This document shows positions 1-6,686 of a DNA stretch of 17,318 bases, in pieces. The translations under genes were made by a program, and so were the position numbers. The number at the start of each line of letters is the position of its first letter. Within the stretch, counting starts at the first letter, position 1. The stretch spans positions 1 through 17,318 of the forward strand of contig CAAGMP010000148.1 in the NCBI GenBank assembly GCA_900771065.1. Direction: 5' to 3'. Below the pieces are notes generated by a model that saw only the letters and a list, made by a program, of their open reading frames with translations, did not search any database and had not been told where the DNA came from. Source of the DNA: an uncultured Acinetobacter sp. Its GTDB lineage: Bacteria; Pseudomonadota; Gammaproteobacteria; Pseudomonadales; Moraxellaceae.

Positions 1-368
1 TCTTCTTCAGTAATTTTAATAACGCGCCCACCGACACGAATTTGTCGTTCTAATTGTGCCCAATAAAACAAACATTCAACATACGGATTTTCAAAAACAT
101 CCATGCCTTTTTGGCTATCATAATTGGTATAAAAATCATAGCCAGCTTCTGTTGCACCGCGCAATAACACGGTTCTTACATGTGGGCGTCCTTGCCCATT
201 TGCCGTTGCCAATGACATTGCATACGGTTCGTGTAATTTTTCAGCCAATGCCTGATTGAACCAAAGTAAAAACTGTTCATGTGGATGGGCATGAACCTGT
301 TCTTCAAGCAATTCACCTTTTTGGTAATTTAAACGTAATTCACTTAAATCTTTAATTAAATCAGTCAT
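1..368 (-). CDS. pdxH: Pyridoxamine 5'-phosphate oxidase, C-terminus cut by window edge
   Basis: PdxH is the FMN enzyme that oxidises pyridoxine or pyridoxamine 5'-phosphate to pyridoxal 5'-phosphate in the cytoplasm, the last step of vitamin B6 synthesis and salvage. The first 122 residues are visible. They start MTDLIKDLSELRLNYQKGEL and include the family's VRTVLLRG strand, FYTNYDSQKG, the NP turn and FYWAQLERQIRVGGRV, which match the FMN-binding half of the E. coli enzyme in order and spacing. The family is about 210-220 residues, so roughly the last 95 lie beyond position 1. The start at 368 has a good GAGAGAG ribosome binding site. The gene begins 14 bp after the glmM stop, with no terminator between, so it is probably the second gene of a glmM-pdxH operon. 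Identification is firm from motifs; the catalytic C-terminal residues cannot be checked. Confidence 0.93.
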   Translation of the reverse strand, partial: MTDLIKDLSELRLNYQKGELLEEQVHAHPHEQFLLWFNQALAEKLHEPYAMSLATANGQGRPHVRTVLLRGATEAGYDFYTNYDSQKGMDVFENPYVECLFYWAQLERQIRVGGRVIKITEE

Positions 369-382
369 TGTACTCTCTCATT

Positions 383-1714
383 TTAATTGGCGTATTGTTG
401 CACCGCATCCGCTAAATGATTTGCAATTTCTTGAACTTCATTGCGTTCATTTCCTTCGACCATAACACGAATTACAGGCTCTGTACCTGATTTACGGATT
501 AAAATTCGACCACGACCTTGCAACTGCTGTTCCGCTTTTTCAAATTCTGCCACTAATTCTGGCACAGAATACGGATCAAACATTTGTTTTAAACGCACAT
601 TGACTAAAACATTTGGTAATAAACTAAAATCAGCAACTAGTTCATCTAAACTTTTCTTCTGTTCAATCATTACGGTTAAAACTTGTAATGCAGCAATAAT
701 GGCATCGCCTGTGGTACTTTTATCTAAAGTTAAAATATGTCCAGATGGTTCACCGCCAATAGACCAACCATTTTCTTCTAATGCTTGTAAAACGTAACGA
801 TCGCCCACTTTGGCACGAACAAATGGAATATTCGCTTGTTGTAAAGCCAATTCAAGCGCCATATTACTCATTAACGTCCCCACAATACCTGCAGGTTTAA
901 CGCTCGCTTTGGTCGCTAAAATATATAAGATGTGATCACCATCAATTAAATTACCGTACTTATCCACCAAAATAACACGGTCTGCATCACCATCGAATGC
1001 AATTCCTAAATCGGCTTTATATTCTACAACAGCTTCTTGTAGACTTTCAGGATGGGTCGAACCGCATGATTTATTAATATTTAAACCATTCGGTTGATTA
1101 TGAATGGCAACAACGTGGGCACCTAATTCGCGTAATACCGCAGGACCAACGTTATAAGCTGAACCGTTGGCACAATCGACCACAATGGTCAGTTCATTTA
1201 AATCTAAATGATATGGGAAAGTCGATTTACAAAACTCGATATAACGTCCATTGGCATCATCGACACGGACACTTTTTCCTAAATTTTCTGCATCGGTAAT
1301 AATTAATTCGTTTTTAAGTTCTTGGTTAATTTCTTCTTGTAGTGCATCGGGTAATTTTTTACCTTGTCCCGAAAAAAATTTAATACCATTATCATAATAT
1401 GGATTGTGTGAAGCGGAAATCACAATCCCTAAATTGGCATGTAATGCACGTGTCAAATGTGCAATTGCAGGCGTCGGCAAAGGACCTAATAAATGAACAT
1501 AAACACCAGCTGCATTTAAACCAGACTGCAATGCAGATTCTAAAATATAACCCGATAAACGAGGGTCTTTCCCCATAACAACCACAGGTTTAGATTTGCG
1601 GCTATGACGCTTTAATACTTTTCCCGCAGCAAAACCCAATTTTAATGCAAACTCAGGTGTAATTGGTAATACGCCAAACTTTCCTCGAATCCCATCCGTT
1701 CCAAAATAGCTCAT
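383..1714 (-). CDS. glmM: Phosphoglucosamine mutase
   Basis: GlmM converts glucosamine-6-phosphate to glucosamine-1-phosphate in the cytoplasm, the step before GlmU in UDP-N-acetylglucosamine synthesis for peptidoglycan and lipopolysaccharide. The 443 residues match the family's usual length of about 445. The four signature loops are all present: the phosphoserine loop SASHNP with the acceptor at Ser102, the magnesium loop DGDADR at 241-246, the sugar-specificity loop GEPSGH at 321-326, and the C-terminal phosphate-binding loop RKSGTEPVIRVMVE at about 408-420. The ATG at 1714 has an AGAGAG ribosome binding site. The guaB terminator lies about 60 bp upstream, so glmM needs its own promoter in 1715-1775, where I see no clear consensus. 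pdxH follows 14 bp downstream. Confidence 0.97.
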   Translation of the reverse strand: MSYFGTDGIRGKFGVLPITPEFALKLGFAAGKVLKRHSRKSKPVVVMGKDPRLSGYILESALQSGLNAAGVYVHLLGPLPTPAIAHLTRALHANLGIVISASHNPYYDNGIKFFSGQGKKLPDALQEEINQELKNELIITDAENLGKSVRVDDANGRYIEFCKSTFPYHLDLNELTIVVDCANGSAYNVGPAVLRELGAHVVAIHNQPNGLNINKSCGSTHPESLQEAVVEYKADLGIAFDGDADRVILVDKYGNLIDGDHILYILATKASVKPAGIVGTLMSNMALELALQQANIPFVRAKVGDRYVLQALEENGWSIGGEPSGHILTLDKSTTGDAIIAALQVLTVMIEQKKSLDELVADFSLLPNVLVNVRLKQMFDPYSVPELVAEFEKAEQQLQGRGRILIRKSGTEPVIRVMVEGNERNEVQEIANHLADAVQQYAN

Positions 1715-1775
1715 ATTTACTCTCTTTTATCGGGTTAGTTGTTATCAAAATGCCAATTACTTTACACTAAAACAA

Positions 1776-1806
1776 AAAAGCCGTCATGACTTAGATGACG
1801 GCTTTT
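1776..1806 (-). terminator. Intrinsic terminator downstream of guaB
   Basis: A perfect 12 bp stem (AAAAGCCGTCAT / ATGACGGCTTTT) encloses the 7-base loop GACTTAG. On the minus strand it lies 22 bp past the guaB stop and is followed by a T-rich tract. The A/T ends of the stem would let it work in both directions, but genes on both sides point left, so ending guaB is its evident role. Confidence 0.9.
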
Positions 1807-1828
1807 CAAAATGTGTATTTAAAACGAA

Positions 1829-3295
1829 TTAACCTACACGATAATTTGGTGCTTCTTTGGTAATTGTAACATCATGAACATGCGATTCAGACATGCCTGC
1901 CGAAGTGATTTTGACAAATTTTGCATTTTGACGTAAGTCATTAATGGTTGCAGAACCTGTATAACCCATTGCAGAACGTAAACCACCCATCATTTGATGA
2001 ACAATGTTACTCATTGGACCTTTATATGGCACACGACCTTCAATGCCTTCAGGAACTAATTTTTCTGCACCTGCTTTTGAATCTTGGAAATAACGATCCG
2101 CAGAACCTGTAGCACCTGCCATTGCACCTAAAGAACCCATACCACGGTATGCTTTGTAGTAACGACCTTGGAAAAATTCAACCTCACCCGGCGCTTCTTC
2201 CGTACCCGCCATGAGTGAACCCACCATGATTGTACTTGCACCTGCGCCAATTGCTTTTGCCATGTCACCAGAAAAACGAATACCGCCGTCAGCAATCAAA
2301 GGAATTTGGTCTTTCAATGCAGAAGCAACACTGTCAATTGCTGAAATTTGTGGCATACCAATACCAGCAACAATACGTGTTGTACAAATTGAACCTGGTC
2401 CAATACCTACTTTAACCGCATCTGCACCCGCGTCCAATAAAGCAAGCGCGGCATCACCTGTTGCAATATTTCCGCCAATAACTTGAACTTGTGGATAATT
2501 TGCTTTTACCCAACGTACACGCTCAATTACCCCCGCAGAATGTCCGTGCGCCGTATCAACCACAATCACATCCACACCCGCATCGACTAATGCTTCAACA
2601 CGACTTGGTGTTTCAATTCCTGTACCAACCGCAGCACCTACACGTAGGCGACCTAATGCATCTTTACAGCTATTTGGGTAATTTTCAGCTTTACGAAAAT
2701 CGGTAACGGTAATTAAACCTTTTAATTCGTGATTTTCACCAACGACCAACACTTTTTCAATACGATGTTTTTGTAAAAGTGCTTGAATATTTTCTTTAGA
2801 TTCATCTTCACGCACAGTGACTAAACGATCTTGACCCGTCATAATATTGCTAACAGGTTGTTCAAGATTGGTTTCAAAACGCGTATCACGTCCTGTAACA
2901 ATACCCACGACTTTGCCATCTTTTACGACAGGCACACCGCTGATATTATTCGCTTGGGTCAATGCAATAAGTTCACGCACTGTGGTTTCTGGCGTAACTG
3001 TAATTGGATCTTTGACCATACCTGCTTCAAATTTTTTCACACGGCGCACTTCAGCAGCTTGTTGTGCGATATCCATATTTTTATGCAAAATACCAATACC
3101 GCCGTTTTGCGCCATAGCAATTGCCATACGTGACTCAGTCACTGTATCCATTGCTGCTGAAACAAGCGGAATATTTAATTCAATACCACGTGTTAAACGT
3201 GTCTTTAAAGAGACATCTTTTGGGAGAACAGTTGAATAGGCAGGGAGTAATAGGACATCATCGAAGGTTAACGCGTCTTGAACGATGGTCAACAT
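1829..3295 (-). CDS. guaB: Inosine-5'-monophosphate dehydrogenase
   Basis: GuaB oxidises IMP to XMP with NAD+, the committed step to GMP, in the cytoplasm as a tetramer or octamer. The 488 residues equal the E. coli length. The catalytic barrel is interrupted at about residues 93-205 by two CBS domains, the region where family members sense ATP and GTP. The active-site loop GPGSICTTR places the thioimidate cysteine at Cys304. ADGG at 336-339 and the YRGMGS flap at 383-388 follow, and the catalytic Arg401-Tyr402 pair is present. The ATG at 3295 has GTGAGA upstream, and a consensus -10 box lies about 30 bp upstream. It is a single-gene unit: a terminator follows it and another terminator (of the di-iron gene) lies upstream of its promoter. 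Nothing is missing or unusual. Confidence 0.98.
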   Translation of the reverse strand: MLTIVQDALTFDDVLLLPAYSTVLPKDVSLKTRLTRGIELNIPLVSAAMDTVTESRMAIAMAQNGGIGILHKNMDIAQQAAEVRRVKKFEAGMVKDPITVTPETTVRELIALTQANNISGVPVVKDGKVVGIVTGRDTRFETNLEQPVSNIMTGQDRLVTVREDESKENIQALLQKHRIEKVLVVGENHELKGLITVTDFRKAENYPNSCKDALGRLRVGAAVGTGIETPSRVEALVDAGVDVIVVDTAHGHSAGVIERVRWVKANYPQVQVIGGNIATGDAALALLDAGADAVKVGIGPGSICTTRIVAGIGMPQISAIDSVASALKDQIPLIADGGIRFSGDMAKAIGAGASTIMVGSLMAGTEEAPGEVEFFQGRYYKAYRGMGSLGAMAGATGSADRYFQDSKAGAEKLVPEGIEGRVPYKGPMSNIVHQMMGGLRSAMGYTGSATINDLRQNAKFVKITSAGMSESHVHDVTITKEAPNYRVG

Positions 3296-3324
3296 AGCAG
3301 TCTCACTGGTAATTTCCGTGCGCT

Positions 3325-3353
3325 ATTATAAACAAATCTGGATTTAAATTTCA
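3325..3353 (-). promoter_or_regulatory. Probable guaB promoter
   Basis: On the minus strand a perfect TATAAT lies at 3325-3330, with a weak -35 (TGAAAT) 17 bp upstream at 3348-3353. The predicted transcript start is near 3318, giving a short leader of about 22 bases. The -10 is strong; the -35 is a poor match. I see no purine-repressor or other operator that I can name. Confidence 0.6.
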
Positions 3354-3393
3354 TTGCTATTACAAAATTATTTTTACTATCCTGCGCAAAATA

Positions 3394-3425
3394 AAAAAGA
3401 CCAATGTCATGCAATTGGTCTTTTT
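3394..3425 (-). terminator. Intrinsic terminator downstream of the di-iron protein gene
   Basis: A 12 bp perfect stem (AAAAAGACCAAT / ATTGGTCTTTTT) with an 8-base loop lies 8 bp past the stop of the gene ending at 3434. Its T-tract on the minus strand is encoded by the A-run at 3393-3398. Confidence 0.88.
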
Positions 3426-3433
3426 AGGGCAAT

Positions 3434-4261
3434 TTAAACGGCAATTTTCTGCTTCGTTTCCTCTAAAACAGTTTCAGGACAAGTAAAAACTTGAGCTTCC
3501 ATTACATCTATACCGCACTGGAAATCCCACAACCAATCTAAAAATTGATTAATCACTTCACGTCCTTTAAATGGCGCACCGTGCTGTGGCACAATCATTT
3601 CAATATCCATTTCACGCACCATACTGACCCAATAACGTAAAATTTTATTTGAACACATATAACGTTTATGAAAACTGGTCATGTGTTTAATGTGCGCTTG
3701 CATATCAGTAACTGGCGTTTGTGGATCACCAATCACGGATGCGCCCAAATCACCCGAAAATAAAACTTTAGCAATCGGATCATAAAAATGGAAATTACCA
3801 ACTGAATGTAAAAAATGCGCAGGAATACAATAAATTTCGGTATTTCCTAAAGCAATACGCGTTCCTTCATCGGGCAATTCAATTAAGCGTTCTAACCATT
3901 CGCCTTCCATTTTCCCTGAAGTATAAGCAGAGTTTAAATGCGGTAAGAAACGCGCCCATAATTTAGATGCCACAATTTTCGCTTGAGTGTGCATTAGCCA
4001 ACGTGGCATAGAAGTAATAATATCAGGGTCTTGATGTGAACCAAATACATAACGAATATGAGGCAATGTCGTATATTTCAATAATTCAAAAGTTAAAGGT
4101 GAATAGGTCAAGTCCCCACCCGGATCAATGATTGCCCCTTCTTTTGAATTTAAAATTAAAAACTGATTTGCCTGAATTCCTTCGCCTTTAACCAAGCTAG
4201 TAAAGACGATACATTGATGTTCGCCATCATCAAATAATTTATACGAAGTGGTTTTAGACAT
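3434..4261 (-). CDS. Stand-alone MBL-fold di-iron (ODP-type) protein
   Basis: The 275 residues form a metallo-beta-lactamase fold closest, by motif, to the oxygen-binding di-iron (ODP) module of flavodiiron proteins. The visible metal-ligand candidates run in the expected order: H76-x-D78-x-D80 in GSHQDPDI, His152 (or His149) in PAHFLHSVGNF, Asp171 in FSGDLGAS, and His227 in PQHGAPF. Typical hydrolytic family members carry HxHxDH at the first site. Here that site is HxDxD, close to the HxExD of flavodiiron proteins with Asp in place of Glu. No flavodoxin domain, signal peptide or membrane segment is present, so if it is a redox enzyme it needs a separate electron donor, and it could instead be a sensor. 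The ATG at 4261 follows a strong AAAAGGAAG ribosome binding site. It is a single-gene unit bounded by terminators. The fold is clear; the function (O2 or NO binding, reduction, or hydrolysis) is not known from sequence. Confidence 0.8.
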   Translation of the reverse strand: MSKTTSYKLFDDGEHQCIVFTSLVKGEGIQANQFLILNSKEGAIIDPGGDLTYSPLTFELLKYTTLPHIRYVFGSHQDPDIITSMPRWLMHTQAKIVASKLWARFLPHLNSAYTSGKMEGEWLERLIELPDEGTRIALGNTEIYCIPAHFLHSVGNFHFYDPIAKVLFSGDLGASVIGDPQTPVTDMQAHIKHMTSFHKRYMCSNKILRYWVSMVREMDIEMIVPQHGAPFKGREVINQFLDWLWDFQCGIDVMEAQVFTCPETVLEETKQKIAV

Positions 4262-4278
4262 ATTTTATTCTTCCTTTT

Positions 4279-4305
4279 ATGATTTTTATTTGAAGTAAAA
4301 ATCAT
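4279..4305 (-). promoter_or_regulatory. Perfect inverted repeat next to the ribosome binding site of the di-iron gene
   Basis: The 10-base arms ATGATTTTTA / TAAAAATCAT are perfectly complementary around the 7-base spacer TTTGAAG. The repeat ends 18 bp before the start codon at 4261, directly against the AAAAGGAAG ribosome binding site. It could be an operator or a leader hairpin controlling translation. I cannot name the regulator. Confidence 0.5.
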
Positions 4306-4432
4306 ATAAAATTTATGTATTTATTATTAAATAATGGTTAAATAATTAAAAATTTTAGGTTTTAATTTGCGTAATTTTTAATTATTCTACGCCACATACT
4401 ATAAAACTAACATCATAAAATCAAAAAAAATT

Positions 4433-4446
4433 ATGATAAAAATCAA
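4433..4446 (-). promoter_or_regulatory. Possible FNR/ANR-type box
   Basis: On the minus strand TTGAT-TTTT-ATCAT matches the FNR consensus TTGAT-N4-ATCAA at 9 of 10 positions. It lies about 172 bp upstream of the di-iron gene and just past the ssb terminator. A -10-like TATAGT lies downstream at 4398-4403, putting the box near -48, not the usual -41.5. The surroundings are very AT-rich, so chance is a real alternative. The rest of 4262-4452 holds no open reading frame that I would defend. Confidence 0.3.
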
Positions 4447-4452
4447 TATAAA

Positions 4453-4478
4453 AAGAACCTAATCGAAATTAGGTTCTT
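4453..4478 (-). terminator. Intrinsic terminator downstream of ssb
   Basis: An 11 bp perfect stem (AAGAACCTAAT / ATTAGGTTCTT) closes on a 4-base loop and is followed on the minus strand by TTCTTTTTAT. It lies 24 bp past the ssb stop. Confidence 0.88.
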
Positions 4479-4502
4479 ACAAAACATAGTCTCTAGGGTG
4501 TA

Positions 4503-5072
4503 CTAAAATGGTAAATCATCATCTAATTCTGCAGCAGGCGTGGCAGAAGCTGGCATAGTTGGTTTTGGTGTTTGTTGCGCAAATGCAGCAGGATTGTTGT
4601 TTGCATAACTATTATTTGGCGTATTATAACTTGGCTGATTAAAATGATTATTTGCCTGATTGTTATAACCACCTTGAACATTATTATTAAAACGCGGCTG
4701 ATTGAAGTCACCGCCCATATTTTGTTCAGCTTGTGGACGTGCAGAATCTAGCATTTGCATTTGTTCGCCACGAATTTCGGTTGTATAACGCTCTTGTCCA
4801 TTTTGATCTGTCCATTGACGTGTGCGTAATGAACCTTCAATATATACTTTTGAACCTTTACGCAAATATTGTTGTGCAATTTCACCTAAACGGTTATGTA
4901 ATACAATACGATGCCATTCAGTTTGTTCTTTGCGTTCACCTGTGTTTTTATCTGTCCATGACTCACTGGTTGCAATCGAAAATTGGGTTAACGATCCACC
5001 GTTTTGAAATGTCTTTGTTTCAGGGTCTCGACCTAAAGTTCCCACTAAAATAACTTTATTTACACCACGCAT
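4503..5072 (-). CDS. ssb: Single-stranded DNA-binding protein
   Basis: SSB coats single-stranded DNA as a tetramer and recruits replication and repair proteins. Residues 1-110 are the OB fold, starting MRGVNKVILVGTLGRDPE and carrying the DNA-stacking tryptophans at about 39, 53 and 87. Residues 111-170 are a disordered linker very rich in Asn, Gln, Gly and Pro. The protein ends with the conserved acidic tip DDDLPF, the docking site for partner proteins. The 189 residues are slightly above the E. coli length of 178, the excess being in the linker. It lies 53 bp downstream of the yajR-type gene on the same strand, so it may be read partly from that promoter, but an essential gene probably also has its own promoter in this gap or in the 3' end of yajR. 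Confidence 0.97.
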   Translation of the reverse strand: MRGVNKVILVGTLGRDPETKTFQNGGSLTQFSIATSESWTDKNTGERKEQTEWHRIVLHNRLGEIAQQYLRKGSKVYIEGSLRTRQWTDQNGQERYTTEIRGEQMQMLDSARPQAEQNMGGDFNQPRFNNNVQGGYNNQANNHFNQPSYNTPNNSYANNNPAAFAQQTPKPTMPASATPAAELDDDLPF

Positions 5073-5125
5073 CAGACCTATATTCCTATTTATTTGTTTC
5101 CATATTTACTTTATAAGAGTTATGC

Positions 5126-6502
5126 TTAAATGGCTACCTCTTTCCCCAATAAGCGCGCCAATTCTTGTCGTGACTGATCATCAATTTGCTGTTTATCGAC
5201 CTTGACATAAGCAACCTGTTGTTCGCTCATCACCACCACTTCTTCAATACCACGAATTGCTAAAAGTTGGGAGGTCCATTGTTGAGTTTGTTGTGTTTCA
5301 GGCAAACGAAAAACCAACGAAGATAAATAACGTGGTTGTGCCAAACTAAAACTAACCCCCAACCAAATTATAGCAATCAAGGCTAAAATACTCCAACCAA
5401 CCATTGGATTATTCAACAATAATAATTGCCCACCTAACATTCCACCACAAAATGCACCTAAAAATTGACCACTGGCGTTGATGCCCATCGCTGTGGCTTT
5501 AGATTGAATAGGTGCAGCTTTAGATAGCCAAGAAGGTAATAAAGCTTCCATCACGTTAAATGCAATGAAAAATAAGCCTAAACCCAAAAGTAAGGTATAT
5601 TTTGAAGCATAACCAAATACCATAACAATTAAGCCTAAAATAATACCAACAATCGCAGTTAAAAAGATGCCACGCATTTTGCGGTATTTTTCCGCTAAAA
5701 TAATACTTGGAAATGCAAAAAACAAACTCACCAAGAGCAAAGGTAAATAAACCCAACCATGCTGTGCTAAAGGAATATGTGCAAATTGAATGAGCTGAGA
5801 TGGCACATAAATAAACATTGCCGTTAACAGTAAATGTAAAGCAAAAACGGAAAAATGTAGGCGATTTAAATCGGCAATTTTAAGTACTTGTTTGAGCTGT
5901 AAAAGATAACCTTGCTGAAAGTTACGATGATGACGACTCACTTTAGGCACAAGCAATAACATGGTTAAAGCCAACAAACCCATGATCGTCGTGACCCAAA
6001 ATAAGCCTGAAATACCAACTAAACCTGTTAACCATGGTCCAACACTAAATGCAATCACAAAAGAAAAGCCAATGCTCATGCCCATCATTGCCATAGCTTT
6101 AGTACGTTGTTCTTCGCGTGTTACATCGGCAAGTAATGCCATAACCACCGCAGAAACCGCGCCTGCACCTGCAATCGCACGACCTATAATGACACCATAA
6201 ATGCTATCTGCCATCGCAGCGACAGCACCACCTAAAGCAAATAATAACAAACCAATAATAATTAAAGGCTTACGACTATATCGGTCTGCAATTAAGCTAA
6301 AAGGAATTTGTAAAATTGCCTGCGTTAAACCATAAACACCTACCGCTAAACCAATCAATTGGGGGGTAGCACCCTGATAAGACTGTCCTGCCACAGCAAA
6401 AACAGGCACAATCATAAATAACCCAAGCATACGTAATGCAAAAATACTGCTGAGTGCAAAGGTCGAGCGTTTTTCTAAAGCATTCATTAGTGCTATCGGC
6501 AT
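5126..6502 (-). CDS. yajR: YajR-type major facilitator transporter with C-terminal YAM domain
   Basis: This is a 12-helix inner-membrane transporter of the drug:H+ antiporter type; no substrate is established for the family. The loop between helices 2 and 3 has motif A (ADRYSRKPL, about residues 72-80), and GRAIAGAGA lies in helix 4. After helix 12 the chain runs through YLSSLVFRLPE into a soluble tail of about 65 residues (IRGIEEVVVMSEQQVAYVKV), which matches the ferredoxin-like YAM domain that distinguishes E. coli YajR from other family members. The start is uncertain: the frame opens with TTG at 6505, ATG at 6502 gives 458 residues, and ATG at 6487 begins MNALEKRST, which aligns with the E. 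coli protein about five residues after its own start. None has a strong ribosome binding site. The divergent neighbour is uvrA; ssb follows on the same strand. Confidence 0.9.
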   Translation of the reverse strand: MPIALMNALEKRSTFALSSIFALRMLGLFMIVPVFAVAGQSYQGATPQLIGLAVGVYGLTQAILQIPFSLIADRYSRKPLIIIGLLLFALGGAVAAMADSIYGVIIGRAIAGAGAVSAVVMALLADVTREEQRTKAMAMMGMSIGFSFVIAFSVGPWLTGLVGISGLFWVTTIMGLLALTMLLLVPKVSRHHRNFQQGYLLQLKQVLKIADLNRLHFSVFALHLLLTAMFIYVPSQLIQFAHIPLAQHGWVYLPLLLVSLFFAFPSIILAEKYRKMRGIFLTAIVGIILGLIVMVFGYASKYTLLLGLGLFFIAFNVMEALLPSWLSKAAPIQSKATAMGINASGQFLGAFCGGMLGGQLLLLNNPMVGWSILALIAIIWLGVSFSLAQPRYLSSLVFRLPETQQTQQWTSQLLAIRGIEEVVVMSEQQVAYVKVDKQQIDDQSRQELARLLGKEVAI

Positions 6503-6593
6503 CAAATCATCAAATTTATACTCAAACTATCCTACATCATTCATTCTTCAAGTTGCTGCTTAAAAAACAGAAAAATTGAAAAATATTGCAAAT

Positions 6594-6622
6594 TTGAACT
6601 TAGATTTCACAAAAATTTTAAA
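6594..6622 (+). promoter_or_regulatory. Possible uvrA promoter
   Basis: TTGAAC at 6594-6599 and TTTAAA at 6617-6622 are spaced by 17 bp, giving a start near 6629 and a leader of about 58 bases that would include the palindrome at 6641-6656. The -10 match is only 4 of 6, so a promoter nearer the gene is possible. The rest of 6503-6686 must also hold the transporter's promoter, which I could not place. Confidence 0.35.
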
Positions 6623-6640
6623 CACAGTGCTGTATCTTTC

Positions 6641-6656
6641 TGTACGATTATGTACA
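6641..6656. promoter_or_regulatory. Palindrome TGTAC-N6-GTACA upstream of uvrA
   Basis: Perfect 5 bp arms flank the spacer GATTAT, centred 38 bp before the uvrA start. It does not match the E. coli LexA box (CTG-N10-CAG). It is a candidate operator for uvrA, for the divergent transporter, or for both. Confidence 0.35.
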
Positions 6657-6686
6657 AATACTGATTATTATTTTTGAGATGCCAAC

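Noticed and set aside
2847..3239. A 130-codon open frame on the plus strand inside guaB
   Set aside because: It lies antisense to the CBS region and N-terminal part of a clear GuaB, has no ribosome binding site, and its protein has no recognisable feature. It is a shadow of guaB codon use.
6630..6665. LexA-type SOS box upstream of uvrA
   Set aside because: CTGTAT and ATACTG occur near each other but do not form the CTG-N10-CAG dyad, and Acinetobacter is known to lack LexA.
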